Positions 25,294-34,931 of a stretch of 64,000 nt of DNA are shown here, piece by piece. The notes under the pieces were generated by a model. It had not been told where the DNA came from, made no database searches, and saw only the letters and a list, made by a program, of their open reading frames with translations. Source of the DNA: Zeaxanthinibacter enoshimensis. GTDB taxonomy: Bacteria; Bacteroidota; Bacteroidia; Flavobacteriales; Flavobacteriaceae. A program made the position numbers and the translations under genes. Each line of letters opens with the position of its first letter. The stretch's first letter is position 1. Where the stretch lies: the NCBI RefSeq assembly GCF_004362865.1, contig NZ_SNYI01000002.1, positions 645,772-709,771 on the forward strand, read 5' to 3'.

Positions 25294-27336
25294 ATGTTGA
25301 AAATGAAGACGAAGTTATTGAAAAAACTGGAGAACTGTCAATCGAAAGAAGTAATATTTACTGATCTCTTCGATACGATAGTCCACAGGACAGACCATCC
25401 TAATTATGTGCTAAAATTATGGTCTAAAATTATTATTTCCGAGCTGGGTCTGGATCTTTCGATCGAGGAATTATTTAGTATCAGGCTACAGTCGGTTCAA
25501 TATCTCACCGATTCTTCTGACTACAACAAAGTTGAGATTCCTTACATTGACATTCTTGAAGAAATTTTTTCAAGATTGAATAATACAGGACTGAAGGTGC
25601 CCTGTGATTTGCCGGAATTTATAAGATATTCGGAATTAGCAGATTTCCGCGCGGAAAGTTCCCTTATTTATTTGAACGATAAGACCCTGATCTTTCTGAA
25701 AGAACAAAATAAACAGGGCAAAAAAATCATACTGGTCACCGATACTTACCTGTCAGACGCTATCATATACCGACTGTTGGAGCACTTAGGAATAGCTGAT
25801 CTGTTTTATAGAATTTATGTATCGAGTACAGAAAGGAAAAGTAAGGTAAAAGGCAGTATTTATCCATATATACTGGCTGACCTAGGCCTTTCTTCTCAGG
25901 AAGTAATGATGATTGGAGATAATAAGCAAAGCGACTATATCAGGGCTCGTGAAAATGGGATCGAGGCAGTTCATTTAAAAAGGTTATCAACCAGGTTAAA
26001 AGATAAAACCAGCCTTTTGGGAGATCAGTCCGGGGATCTGAATAAGGAAATCACCCAGGTATTCAATGGTAGTTGCTCGGGTAAGGGACAACTTGGCGAA
26101 TATATTTTGTTTTATTATGTATTTACCGAGCAATTATACCACTTCGCCAAAAAGAACCGTCTTAAGAATTTATTTTTTTTAGCTCGGGAAGGTTATTTTT
26201 TAAAAACCTTATTTGATCATTACCAGGAGAAACATGAATTAGAACCCGGTTCCAGAATTAATACACACTATTTAAAAGCATCGAGAAAGTCTATGATGCA
26301 TGCCTCCTTAAAGCCTTTGGATAAAGAAGAATTTACTTCTTTAAAAGAATACGACCACATGAGTGTCAATAACTTTTTAAGATCATTCTTTATTTCTGAG
26401 CAGAATCGTGACAGCATATTAAGGGCTACAGGTTTAAATGGGGATCAGAAAATTGATAATTTTATCGATTCTGACGAGTTGCAAATACTTCGGAATAACC
26501 CGGAATTCCAAGCCCAATATGAGAATCACCGTTTAACGCAACGTTCGTTATTTCAAAAGTATTTCGAAAGTTTCAATTTTGATTTTAAGAAGGAGCCATT
26601 GGTAGTGGTAGATATTGGGTGGGGAGGGACCATGCAGGAAGCACTTAGTAACATTTTCAAAGAAAAAAATGTTTGGGGTCTCTACTTGGGGTTGATGTAT
26701 ATTTACAACATAACCGCCAATACTCCCAGGTGGGGATTACTATTCTCGGTCCATCCATCTGCCAATATTTCGGATCATATTTTAATGGCGAACAGACAGA
26801 TATACGAGCAGTTAGCCTCTGCTCCTCATGGAAGCGTAGAGCGCTATTTATCCAAAGAAAATGGCTTCAGCCATGAAGTACATAATGAGGCGGAAAAGAA
26901 AATATTCAAGTCAGATATATCCGGGCTTCAGGATAAAATGATGGATTTGTTTGATCAGCTAGTGGAAAGGTTATATACTAAAGTTTATAATAAGGAAGAC
27001 ATTTTTGAAATAAGTATTCAAAGGTTTATAAAATTAAGTTTATTTCCATCACGTGAGAAATATAGGGCGATTAACCATTTATCAAATGGGTTTTACCAGA
27101 ATATAGGAGCAAAAAAAGTCGGCTTACGATATAGTTCTACCCACATGAACAAAATGAAATTATTCAAGAATTTCATTCTTACACCGGAAAAAACTTTTCG
27201 TTATTTAGTGAAGATTGGGCCCAATTTATATCAACGAGGATTATTTGTTTTATCTCCTATTCTCTTTTTGATATATCTATACCTGCATTTTAATATATTA
27301 ACCAGGAAAATGCTGTTTAAAAAGAATTTGATTTAA
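25294..27336 (+). CDS. Large HAD-superfamily protein of COG5610 type, with C-terminal glycan-locus-associated domain
   Basis: 680 residues from ATG 25294; the frame is open back to a TTG at 25219. N-terminal HAD domain (about 15-240): FTDLFDTIV (nucleophile Asp), LVTDTYLS (motif II), a lysine in SSTERKSKVKGSIYPYI (motif III) and MMIGDNKQSDYIRA (motif IV). The second half (about 275-590) has FLAREGYFLKTLFDHY and VVDIGWGGTMQEALS, which I associate with COG5610-type predicted hydrolases in O-antigen and capsule loci. The end holds a hydrophobic stretch (LFVLSPILFLIYLYLHF), possibly a membrane anchor. Substrate unknown. A lone plus-strand gene between two minus-strand rows. Confidence 0.75.
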   Translation: MLKMKTKLLKKLENCQSKEVIFTDLFDTIVHRTDHPNYVLKLWSKIIISELGLDLSIEELFSIRLQSVQYLTDSSDYNKVEIPYIDILEEIFSRLNNTGLKVPCDLPEFIRYSELADFRAESSLIYLNDKTLIFLKEQNKQGKKIILVTDTYLSDAIIYRLLEHLGIADLFYRIYVSSTERKSKVKGSIYPYILADLGLSSQEVMMIGDNKQSDYIRARENGIEAVHLKRLSTRLKDKTSLLGDQSGDLNKEITQVFNGSCSGKGQLGEYILFYYVFTEQLYHFAKKNRLKNLFFLAREGYFLKTLFDHYQEKHELEPGSRINTHYLKASRKSMMHASLKPLDKEEFTSLKEYDHMSVNNFLRSFFISEQNRDSILRATGLNGDQKIDNFIDSDELQILRNNPEFQAQYENHRLTQRSLFQKYFESFNFDFKKEPLVVVDIGWGGTMQEALSNIFKEKNVWGLYLGLMYIYNITANTPRWGLLFSVHPSANISDHILMANRQIYEQLASAPHGSVERYLSKENGFSHEVHNEAEKKIFKSDISGLQDKMMDLFDQLVERLYTKVYNKEDIFEISIQRFIKLSLFPSREKYRAINHLSNGFYQNIGAKKVGLRYSSTHMNKMKLFKNFILTPEKTFRYLVKIGPNLYQRGLFVLSPILFLIYLYLHFNILTRKMLFKKNLI

Positions 27337-27399
27337 ACTTAGCAGGGTTATACCTGGATTTTTATAGAAATTGGGGGTATTGAATAAAATGAGGGGAAA

Positions 27400-28437
27400 T
27401 TAATGAGGCAAACTATTCGTTTGGAATACCTTATTGTAAACACGGTATAACCTCATGAAAGGTTTTATTAAATATTTACGATTATAAATAAAAACCAATA
27501 AGCTATAACGGATCCCGGAGTAATCTTCTCCTAGAAAATTATTTAAAGGATAGGCGCCAATTCGTTCAAAACCCTTCAACATTTCCGGAATAACTTCAAT
27601 AGATATATCAGATTTCATTAATCTGACTAAAAGAAAGAACACGAAAGATTGCTGCCTGGTTCGTAGTCTCTTCTTACAGGCACCTACATGGGGGTGGTCG
27701 TCAGGGAGATGTTCAATCAGATTTACAAATACATGGGCTGCATTGGCATTATCATAAATGACCTTACGATAATGTTCAGGGGTTTTGTTCCTCATAGCTG
27801 AGGTAGGAAGAATACGGTACCTGTGAACATCATGATCGACATGACTAATACGAGCAGCCTTGCAGAAAAGCTGGGCTGTAAGGATAGCATCTTCCATCCA
27901 ACGTCCTTCGATAAAACGTAGATTATTGGTAAGCATAAAATCTCGTCGGATTATATACCACCAAATCTCATTAGAGAATTTTCGGTCTGCAATAAATGAA
28001 ACTCCATCGTAAACAGTCAGCTTATCTTCATTATTACAATATTGGCTCCCAGGAATAATTTCATCCTTACTTACAGGTAAAGATTTGAAGGTGAGAACGT
28101 CAAGTGACAATTTCTCGGCAATTTCAAGAATCTTTGGAATAGTATTATCGGCCAGGTAGTCGTCCGGATCCAGAAAATAAATATAGGTTCCTCGCGCCAT
28201 CTCTAATCCACTGTTTCGGGCTGCACCCACCCCGGCATTAGTTTTATCTATTACCTTGATATTAGGATGGCTGTTCTCATACTCCCGGGCTATGGCCAAG
28301 GTTTGGTCCCTGGATTCATCATTAACAATGATTATTTCATAGGACGCAGGGTCTAGTCCTTGGTTCAGAATACTATCCAGACACGTTGGCAGGTATGCCT
28401 CCATGTTATAACACGGTATAATGATGGACAATCTCAT
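27400..28437 (-). CDS. GT2 family glycosyltransferase
   Basis: 345 residues with the GT-A nucleotide-sugar fold: LSIIIPCYNMEAYLPTCLDSIL at the start (two segments), IIIVNDESRDQT, NAGVGAARNSGLEMARG and YFLDPDDYL carrying the DxD near residue 92. C-terminal part helical. The start codon overlaps the stop of the upstream sugar-transferase gene (28434-28437, ATGA), so they are translationally coupled. Cytosolic; adds one sugar to the lipid-linked repeat unit. The donor cannot be told. Last gene of the minus-strand polysaccharide operon that starts at 41077. Confidence 0.9.
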   Translation of the reverse strand: MRLSIIIPCYNMEAYLPTCLDSILNQGLDPASYEIIIVNDESRDQTLAIAREYENSHPNIKVIDKTNAGVGAARNSGLEMARGTYIYFLDPDDYLADNTIPKILEIAEKLSLDVLTFKSLPVSKDEIIPGSQYCNNEDKLTVYDGVSFIADRKFSNEIWWYIIRRDFMLTNNLRFIEGRWMEDAILTAQLFCKAARISHVDHDVHRYRILPTSAMRNKTPEHYRKVIYDNANAAHVFVNLIEHLPDDHPHVGACKKRLRTRQQSFVFFLLVRLMKSDISIEVIPEMLKGFERIGAYPLNNFLGEDYSGIRYSLLVFIYNRKYLIKPFMRLYRVYNKVFQTNSLPH

Positions 28438-29060
28438 ACTCTCCCTGATTCAGATTCGTTCCCCGTAAAATATTCCATGGTAGCACTGGTGGAAGACGAT
28501 ATACCATCGCTTTTTAATACTTTCAATACCGTTAGCCACAAAATTTTTAAGTCAAGCTTGAAACTCACATTATCAACATACCACACATCTAATTCAAATT
28601 TTTTATCCCAGGAGAGGCTATTCCTCCCATTCACCTGGGCCCAGCCGGTAATCCCGGGTCTCATTTCATGACGCCTGTTTTGAAATTCGTTGTACAGAGG
28701 CAAATAAGCGATGAGTAGTGGTCTGGGACCTATAAGACTCATATCTCCTTTAAGGACATTTATAAGTTGCGGTATCTCGTCTAAGGAGGTTTTTCTCACT
28801 ATACTTCCAACGGTCGTAAGTCGCTCTGCATCCGGTAAGAGTAACCCATCAGGACTTTTTTTGTCATTCATGGTTTTAAACTTCAGGATCCTGAAAATTT
28901 TTCCGTTTTTCCCCGGTCTTTCCTGGACAAAGAAAGGTTTTCCATTATTAGCGACAGTAAGAAAAATATATACGAGTAAAAAGATAGGGGAGATGAGAAT
29001 AAGCCCAAAAAGAGCTGCGATAAAATCTAGTATTCTTTTAATCTTTCTTTTGTACATCAT
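28434..29060 (-). CDS. Initiating sugar-phosphate transferase (PglC/WcaJ-core family)
   Basis: 208 residues: a short-form bacterial sugar transferase with one N-terminal re-entrant membrane helix (ILDFIAALFGLILISPIFLLVYIFL), then FFVQERPGKNGKIFRILKFKTM, the catalytic RKTSLDEIPQLINVLKGDMS with the Asp-Glu pair, IGPRPLL and RPGITGWAQVNGRN. It moves a sugar phosphate from a UDP-sugar to undecaprenyl phosphate at the inner membrane and so starts the repeat unit. The PglC-like size and the PglF-like/aminotransferase pair at 44.8-47.8 kb suggest a diamino-trideoxy or similar sugar; that is inference. Confidence 0.93.
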   Translation of the reverse strand: MMYKRKIKRILDFIAALFGLILISPIFLLVYIFLTVANNGKPFFVQERPGKNGKIFRILKFKTMNDKKSPDGLLLPDAERLTTVGSIVRKTSLDEIPQLINVLKGDMSLIGPRPLLIAYLPLYNEFQNRRHEMRPGITGWAQVNGRNSLSWDKKFELDVWYVDNVSFKLDLKILWLTVLKVLKSDGISSSTSATMEYFTGNESESGRV

Positions 29061-30200
29061 CTAGATAGATTCCCTGATCAGGGATATTAATTGCTTGTTA
29101 ATTAAATGTACGTCAAACTTTTCTTTTGCTAAATGAAAACTATTTTTTCCCATTTCGGGAATCCTGGATGGATTTTCGATGAAAAACTGCATAGCTTCTA
29201 TCAATGGATCCAATTCCTGTGGGGGCAGAAGAAAACCATTTTTATCCGGAATGACCGTTTCCCTGCAACCAGGGGTATTTGTCGTTATAACGGGCATCCC
29301 ACTGGATAGTGCTTCTAGGATAGAGCGGGGCACTCCTTCCCTGTAATATGTAGGGAGAACAAATACATCCATTTCATCCAATTTCACGGCAACATTATCT
29401 ACATGGCCATGAAGTATGACGGTTTTGTTAGCAGCCAATCTGTTGAGTTCTTTCTCAAAAGGGCTGGATTCATATTGTTTTGCCACAGATCCGAATAAAT
29501 GAAACTCGGCCTGGATGTTGTTGCTCTTCAAAGTTTCCGCGGCTTTAATGAAAAGTCCCACTCCCTTTTCTGGCATTAATCTTCCTGCGAGCACGAACTT
29601 AACCTTAGAGTTTTCGGCAATCTTTCGCTCTCTGAATTTATATTTATTTAAATTAATTCCGGACCCATTGACAACATAACTTTTTGATTTTCCGTTTATG
29701 ATATTTTTCTCCTTGAAAAGGGCTTGGTCATCTATGTTTTGGAAGATAACTGTTTGGTTGAATTTCAGAGCGTAACGGTACATTATCTGGGTTACATTCT
29801 GTAGCAGCTTGGCTTTAGGTGAAATAGCGCTAAAAGTAAACCCTAATCCAGTAATTAAGGATACTACTGGAATCTTGCGCTTTCCGGCAGCGATAGAACT
29901 ATAAATGACCGGTTTGATGGTATAAGGGAACACAATATCTATTTCATGTTTATCCATTAACTGACCTAGGACGCGGATACTTCCTATGTCTTTGAGGGGA
30001 TTCATCCCGGTACGTTGAAGCGGAAAATTATCGTAATGTGCACCCCATTCTTCCAACATCTTCCGGGTAGCACTCTTTATATAAGGAGCTGCACAGAATA
30101 CTTCAAAATTTTCCTCTACGAGTGCTTTGATAAAATCTCCTCTGAAATTCATGAGTGATTCACCAAATGAACACACTATTAATATTTTAGTTTTAGACAT
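29061..30200 (-). CDS. GT4 family glycosyltransferase (PglA-like)
   Basis: 379 residues, GT-B fold. N-terminal acceptor half: ILIVCSFGESLMNFRGDFIKAL, FPLQRTGMNPLKD and FPYTIKPVIYSSIAAGKRK, which I link to enzymes that add the second sugar after a PglC-type start. C-terminal donor half: FVLAGRLMPEKGVGLFIKAA, HGHVDNVA and PTYYREGVPRSILEALSSG with the EX7E-type site. Directly abuts the initiating transferase gene, which fits the second-sugar role. No signal peptide; peripheral on the inner membrane. Confidence 0.9.
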   Translation of the reverse strand: MSKTKILIVCSFGESLMNFRGDFIKALVEENFEVFCAAPYIKSATRKMLEEWGAHYDNFPLQRTGMNPLKDIGSIRVLGQLMDKHEIDIVFPYTIKPVIYSSIAAGKRKIPVVSLITGLGFTFSAISPKAKLLQNVTQIMYRYALKFNQTVIFQNIDDQALFKEKNIINGKSKSYVVNGSGINLNKYKFRERKIAENSKVKFVLAGRLMPEKGVGLFIKAAETLKSNNIQAEFHLFGSVAKQYESSPFEKELNRLAANKTVILHGHVDNVAVKLDEMDVFVLPTYYREGVPRSILEALSSGMPVITTNTPGCRETVIPDKNGFLLPPQELDPLIEAMQFFIENPSRIPEMGKNSFHLAKEKFDVHLINKQLISLIRESI

Positions 30201-30245
30201 TCATTGTAAATTTATATGGGGTTCAAGTAGGGTGGAACTTAAAAC

Positions 30246-31337
30246 TTAGTCTGTGTACGCTTTAATTTTCTCGATATGATTTTCCACACTTCTTTCATTG
30301 AGATATTTATCAAATGCAATTCGATTATCATTAGAATCAGCTAGTGTAAGATTTAATAAACCGCTAAGTTCATCAATCTTATCGGGTAAACAAGTATGGA
30401 TACCTGGAATATTCTCGATTCCACCGGCGCATAAAGTTGATCCTACCCGGTTATTGACACTCATCATTTGTAATAGTACATTAGGAAATCCTTCGATTCT
30501 TGATGAAACAATACAGGCTTCAGCATTTTGAAAGTATGGGTAAACATTATCTACATGTCCGATTAAGAAAACCTTTCCCTGTAAATCCAATTCCTCTATC
30601 ATACTTTCCAATATATTGCGTTCTTTTCCTTCCCCAAGGATTAGAAGTTTACGACCCGTTTCACCCTGTGAATTTGCGAAGGCCCTGATGAGAAGGTCAA
30701 ATCCTTTTTCAGGGATCAGGCGTCCTGCAGAAACGATATAATTGTCTGGTATTTCCGCATTATGTAGGGTTTTTATTTTCTCTTTTAATTTATTCAGGTC
30801 TATTGGATTAGGAATAACTTTTATTTTGAGACTCCTGGATAAACCCGGAAGACCTTCCTCTAACTGTTGCTTCATGAGTTCGGTTTGGCAAACCAGCAGG
30901 TCTACTGGCTTATAACCTATTTTATACATAGCCCGGTAGGTCCACAACTTAAATCCTGAAAATCTTCGAAATATGGAGGTTGATTCCCTGGCAATGAAGC
31001 GGTCTTTATTTAAAAATCTAAGTCTGATGAATATTCCTGTGATCCCGGTATAATAGACATGAGATGAAAAAATGAAATCAAAGATGGTATTTTTCTTACT
31101 CCATAGAAATTGCAAAAAGTTAAAGATACTCATCAAAATATTATCTGAGTCACTGTATTCTATTTGAGTGTAATTAGCAATATCATCCCAGGAGCCAGTT
31201 TTTTTTTTACTAAAAACGAAGATATATACTTCTTCATTCTGAAAATTGGATGCAACCATTTTCAGATACTGCTCAGCGCCACCCAGGAAATCATTAGGCA
31301 AAATGACAAGAATCTTTTTTTTTTGATATTTTTTCAT
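30246..31337 (-). CDS. GT4 family glycosyltransferase
   Basis: 363 residues, GT-B fold: ILVILPNDFLGGAEQYLKM at the start, VSAGRLIPEKGFDLLIRAF near 200, FLIGHVDNVYPYFQNAE and SSRIEGFPNVLLQMMS with the donor-binding Glu. The N-terminus begins with a lysine-rich MKKYQKKKI. Cytosolic face of the inner membrane. Which sugar it adds is unknown. Lies between two other GT4 genes in the same direction, with gaps of about 45-50 nt on either side. Confidence 0.9.
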   Translation of the reverse strand: MKKYQKKKILVILPNDFLGGAEQYLKMVASNFQNEEVYIFVFSKKKTGSWDDIANYTQIEYSDSDNILMSIFNFLQFLWSKKNTIFDFIFSSHVYYTGITGIFIRLRFLNKDRFIARESTSIFRRFSGFKLWTYRAMYKIGYKPVDLLVCQTELMKQQLEEGLPGLSRSLKIKVIPNPIDLNKLKEKIKTLHNAEIPDNYIVSAGRLIPEKGFDLLIRAFANSQGETGRKLLILGEGKERNILESMIEELDLQGKVFLIGHVDNVYPYFQNAEACIVSSRIEGFPNVLLQMMSVNNRVGSTLCAGGIENIPGIHTCLPDKIDELSGLLNLTLADSNDNRIAFDKYLNERSVENHIEKIKAYTD

Positions 31338-31387
31338 TTGGATGTTTTGAGGTAGAAAATAATTAAGATTTTATCATCATGAAATCA

Positions 31388-32617
31388 TTAATCATTTTTC
31401 AAATTCCCTTTAACCCGCGAGCGTACAGGGTTTTTAAAAAGAAAATCTGTTAATACATTTTTGAAATTCAAATAGAAAAATTCTTTTCTAGATGTCGCCA
31501 TTGCATGATCAGGCACTGTTTTCAAAATTTCCCTATAATTGTCAATTATATGTCTTATTTTTTTATACATGGCTAAATCATCATCTGGAGGAACTATAAA
31601 ACCATTATGACCATCTTTAATATAAAGGGCATTATCTGAGATATCTGTAACAAGAACTATTTTTCCCTGATTTAGGTAATCAGATAATTTAGTCGAAAAC
31701 CCGTATTTATTTTGAAGACTGAACCCTCTTGGCACCACCAATAAATCTTGTTGACTTAGAAAATCCTTTAAATCTTTTTGATTTAGATTTCCTGCGTAGG
31801 AGATCACAGATGTATTGTTTATAATTTCGTGAAATTCAGATTTAAACGTAGACGAAACTATCCCACATAAATTGAATTTCACTGAATATCCTTCACTGTT
31901 GAGCAATTTTATTAGATGAAAGAATTTCAAAAGATTTTCCTTTGTTGGATGAATGCTTCCTGAAAATCCAATATTAAAATACCCAGCCGTATGAAATATT
32001 TTTTCGGGATTTTTATTAGGGGGCTTGGGATCTGTTAATATGGGAATTCTGATTGTCCTAGAGTTGTAATCATTGGCGTATTTCTGAATCGCAGAAGAGA
32101 TACATATTATACCATCATAGAATCTCAGCAAGGGCTCCATCACAGTAAATAGGGTAATGAAAATTATCTTTTTTACTGAGTAAATGGGAGTACTCCATCT
32201 CATAGGGGGATGAAAGGCAGAAGAATATTTCCTAATTTCGTTGAATTCAGTATATAATGGTAAACCTCTATAAAGCTTAATATAGAATAAAGCCATAAGT
32301 TCCAATGAAACCCGGGGAAAAGGGTAATAAAGGAATGTCGTTGATCCTTCTTTTGATACGGCAAAATGAACAAGTTTACGAACAAAACTTATTGTTAGAA
32401 AAGGGGAGTACCTTGGTCGATTGCAAGTTGCGACAAATACATTCGGAAACTTCTCCGTAAATACTTGGTCTGATAGATCGGCAGAACTATAGCCGATCAA
32501 ATATACCTGATGGGATTCGTCAGCAATGGCTTTCGCATAATAAAGCATTCGGGTGGTTCCTGCGCTATTTTCAGAAAATGATTTTTCACTAAAAATGAAA
32601 AGGTTGTGCTTAGCCAT
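31388..32617 (-). CDS. GT4-like glycosyltransferase downstream of capG (possible L-FucNAc transferase)
   Basis: 409 residues. Weakly conserved GT-B protein: NLFIFSEKSFSENSAGTTRML at the N-terminus (ligand loop), NIGFSGSIHPTKENLLKFFHLI and VVPRGFSLQNKYGFSTKLSDYLNQG near 305-330 with the donor-site residues. A hydrophobic stretch (IIFITLFTVMEPLLRFY) may hold it to the membrane. By position after capE-capF-capG it may be the WbjE/FnlD-type transferase for L-FucNAc; this is only by gene order. Codon use is very AT-rich compared with the epimerase genes next to it. Confidence 0.75.
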   Translation of the reverse strand: MAKHNLFIFSEKSFSENSAGTTRMLYYAKAIADESHQVYLIGYSSADLSDQVFTEKFPNVFVATCNRPRYSPFLTISFVRKLVHFAVSKEGSTTFLYYPFPRVSLELMALFYIKLYRGLPLYTEFNEIRKYSSAFHPPMRWSTPIYSVKKIIFITLFTVMEPLLRFYDGIICISSAIQKYANDYNSRTIRIPILTDPKPPNKNPEKIFHTAGYFNIGFSGSIHPTKENLLKFFHLIKLLNSEGYSVKFNLCGIVSSTFKSEFHEIINNTSVISYAGNLNQKDLKDFLSQQDLLVVPRGFSLQNKYGFSTKLSDYLNQGKIVLVTDISDNALYIKDGHNGFIVPPDDDLAMYKKIRHIIDNYREILKTVPDHAMATSRKEFFYLNFKNVLTDFLFKNPVRSRVKGNLKND

Positions 32618-32626
32618 TAATACGTT

Positions 32627-33766
32627 CTATGTATTTTTACTCCATACGACCCTGTTAATATAGTCTGTATAGGATATTATAATTCTTACCACTTTTTCAC
32701 TGACATTAGGCATACTGTAATCGGCTACACGCCTGAAATTTCTATTGGGATTACGTTCTTGCACATCTAGCGCTTCGAGAGCCTGCAATATCCTTTCAGG
32801 ATTCATTCCTACCATCATAACCGAAGCTTCCTCCATTGCCTCGGGTCGCTCGTGGGCCTCCCGGATATTCAGGGCACGGAAATTTAAAATAGAAGATTCC
32901 TCAGAGATTGTACCACTGTCTGAAAGCACAGCGAATGAATGATACTGCAAGGCATTGTAGTCCGTGAATCCAAGAGGTTTAAGGAATTGAATATTTTTAT
33001 GCGTCTTGACTTCTTTTGAATCTAACATGTTTCTGGTACGAGGATGCGTAGAGACGATAACAGGGTAATCGTATTTCTCTGCAATAGTATTCAAGGACAT
33101 GATCAATCCCTCAAAATTTTTAGGATTGCTGATGTTCTCTTCCCGGTGCGAGGATACTACGAAATATTGGTGCCTTTCAAGTTCCAGCTTTTCAAGTACC
33201 GATGAGGCTTCTATTTTATCACGAAACTGATTAAGCACTTCGAACATTGGACTTCCTGTCTTAATTACTCTCTCCGGGCTTAAACCCTCCCGGAGGAGAT
33301 ATTCACGTGCGATATCACTGTACGTGAGATTTATATCGGCAACGTGGTCTACGATCTTCCTGTTTGTCTCTTCTGGCACACGTTGGTCAAAGCAACGGTT
33401 GCCGGCCTCCATATGAAATACAGGAATCTTTCGTTTCTTGGCAGGGATTGCACATAAACAGGAATTAGTATCTCCCAGAACCAGGAAGGCATCCGGGTTT
33501 ATTTCTTCCAGGATAGGATCAATAGCAATTAGAATTTTCCCTACGGTCTCTGTTGCATTTTTACCAGCGGCGTTAAGAAAATGATCCGGTTTACGAATAC
33601 CCAAGTCCTCAAAAAATATCTCGTTTAATTCATAATCATAGTTCTGTCCTGTATGGACTAGAGTATGATCAATAGCTTTATTCGCGTCTAAGGCATTTAG
33701 TACGCAAGCAAGACGGATAATTTCCGGTCTCGTGCCTACAACTGTAACTACTTTTAATTTTTTCAC
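32627..33766 (-). CDS. capG: UDP-N-acetyl-hexosamine 2-epimerase of CapG/WbjD/FnlC type
   Basis: 379 residues. Non-hydrolysing WecB-like fold: VVTVVGTRPEIIRLACVL, HTGQNYDYELNEIFFEDL, GDTNSCLCAIPAKKRKIPVFHMEAGNR (split), RVPEETNRKIVDHVAD, SSHREENIS and SDSGTISEESSILNFRALNIR. In the L-FucNAc path it epimerises UDP-2-acetamido-2,6-dideoxy-L-talose at C2 to UDP-L-FucNAc. Its place directly after capE and capF and the EAGNRCFDQRVPEE pattern argue for this role over plain UDP-GlcNAc 2-epimerase (WecB), though WecB cannot be excluded by eye. Confidence 0.88.
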   Translation of the reverse strand: MKKLKVVTVVGTRPEIIRLACVLNALDANKAIDHTLVHTGQNYDYELNEIFFEDLGIRKPDHFLNAAGKNATETVGKILIAIDPILEEINPDAFLVLGDTNSCLCAIPAKKRKIPVFHMEAGNRCFDQRVPEETNRKIVDHVADINLTYSDIAREYLLREGLSPERVIKTGSPMFEVLNQFRDKIEASSVLEKLELERHQYFVVSSHREENISNPKNFEGLIMSLNTIAEKYDYPVIVSTHPRTRNMLDSKEVKTHKNIQFLKPLGFTDYNALQYHSFAVLSDSGTISEESSILNFRALNIREAHERPEAMEEASVMMVGMNPERILQALEALDVQERNPNRNFRRVADYSMPNVSEKVVRIIISYTDYINRVVWSKNT

Positions 33767-33777
33767 TTCAGTATATT

Positions 33778-34920
33778 TTACTTTTCTACGTCTTCAAAAT
33801 AAGTGTCAGCATCTGCAGGATCAAAAGGTTCATTAATCCAGAAAAGGGTGATGAGCTCTTCTTTCCCAATATTTTTAATATTGTGGGTATACCAAATGGG
33901 CATGTCTACGTAAGCTGGTTCCTCGCCATCCAAATAATAGTTGATGATCTTATCTGTACCGATCTTTCGTAATTGGATTCTGGCTTTTCCTTTAATAACA
34001 GCAAAACGCTCTGCCTTTCGAGTATGAAAATGGTTTCCCCTAGTGATGCCGGGAACCGTGGTGGAAAATGAAAATTGACCACTAGTCTGGGTTCTGGCGA
34101 TTTCTACGAAACTCCCTCTCGTATCTGTATGTTGGGTAAATTTTACCGGATAATGATCTTCTGGGATATAACAGCGGAAAGTATTGAATAGTGCTTTTTC
34201 GAAGAGGCTCTTATCCAGTTCAGGAAAGATTCCGTGCTCCATGTAATCTTTCTTGAACCGTTTTAACATTTTGAGTACTTCGGAAACCTTTATATGATAG
34301 CGAGGTTCAATTTCCAATGAACTACTATGTTCACTTATGCGGGTTGTTTTAACCTCTCCCTTGATAATTTGAATTATTACTTCTACAAGTTCGTTCACAT
34401 AGATCAGGCCAACCTCGCTGTCATTTATGATACTGGCTTCTTCATCATTTGCAACTTTATGGCAGAATGTGGCCACAACGGAGTTGTAATTAGGTTTTCC
34501 GAATGGCCCGAAGACGTTAGGAATTGTCATCGAAGTGAATTTACCACCCTGTTCATCTGCCCACTGTATCAATCTATCTTTCCCGTCTTTTTTCGATTTA
34601 CCATAAAGGTTATCAAGATCTTCCTGGGTAGATGAAGAGAACAGAATATGCGGTGTAGCCGAACCCGCTTTACAAGCATCGATCAATTTATTAACCAAAT
34701 CCATATTGGTTTCGTAAATAACTTGAGGATCGATGTGTCGGTTCATCGCCGCGAGATGTACAATCACATCACAAGCACTAACAAATTCCTGTAGTTTTGT
34801 TGGGGATTCAAAATATTCTTTATTGAAAGGTATAAGTATAACGGATTCATCCAAGGATAATGTCCTAAATAAATGATTTCCAACAAATCCGGATTGACCG
34901 GTAATTCCAATTTTTTTCAT
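33778..34920 (-). CDS. capF: CapF-type bifunctional UDP-sugar reductase with C-terminal cupin domain
   Basis: 380 residues from ATG 34920 (MKKIGITGQSGFVG); an earlier ATG at 34950 would overlap the upstream gene and is unlikely. N-terminal SDR domain (about 1-245) with the Rossmann GxxGxxG-type GITGQSGFVGNHLF and LYGKSKKDGKDRLI (YxxxK). C-terminal cupin (about 255-380): TDTRGSFVEIART, TRGNHFHTRKAERFAVIKG (His-rich metal site) and PIWYTHNIKNIG. In Staphylococcus CapF and Pseudomonas WbjC the cupin epimerises C3 and the SDR reduces C4 of the 4-keto sugar made by CapE. Confidence 0.93.
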   Translation of the reverse strand: MKKIGITGQSGFVGNHLFRTLSLDESVILIPFNKEYFESPTKLQEFVSACDVIVHLAAMNRHIDPQVIYETNMDLVNKLIDACKAGSATPHILFSSSTQEDLDNLYGKSKKDGKDRLIQWADEQGGKFTSMTIPNVFGPFGKPNYNSVVATFCHKVANDEEASIINDSEVGLIYVNELVEVIIQIIKGEVKTTRISEHSSSLEIEPRYHIKVSEVLKMLKRFKKDYMEHGIFPELDKSLFEKALFNTFRCYIPEDHYPVKFTQHTDTRGSFVEIARTQTSGQFSFSTTVPGITRGNHFHTRKAERFAVIKGKARIQLRKIGTDKIINYYLDGEEPAYVDMPIWYTHNIKNIGKEELITLFWINEPFDPADADTYFEDVEK

Positions 34921-34931
34921 AGTAATAATAT

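Noticed and set aside
27337..27399. Possible terminator between the convergent COG5610-type and GT2 genes
   Set aside because: Only a 4-bp CAGG/CCTG stem near a weak T-run; not enough to call.
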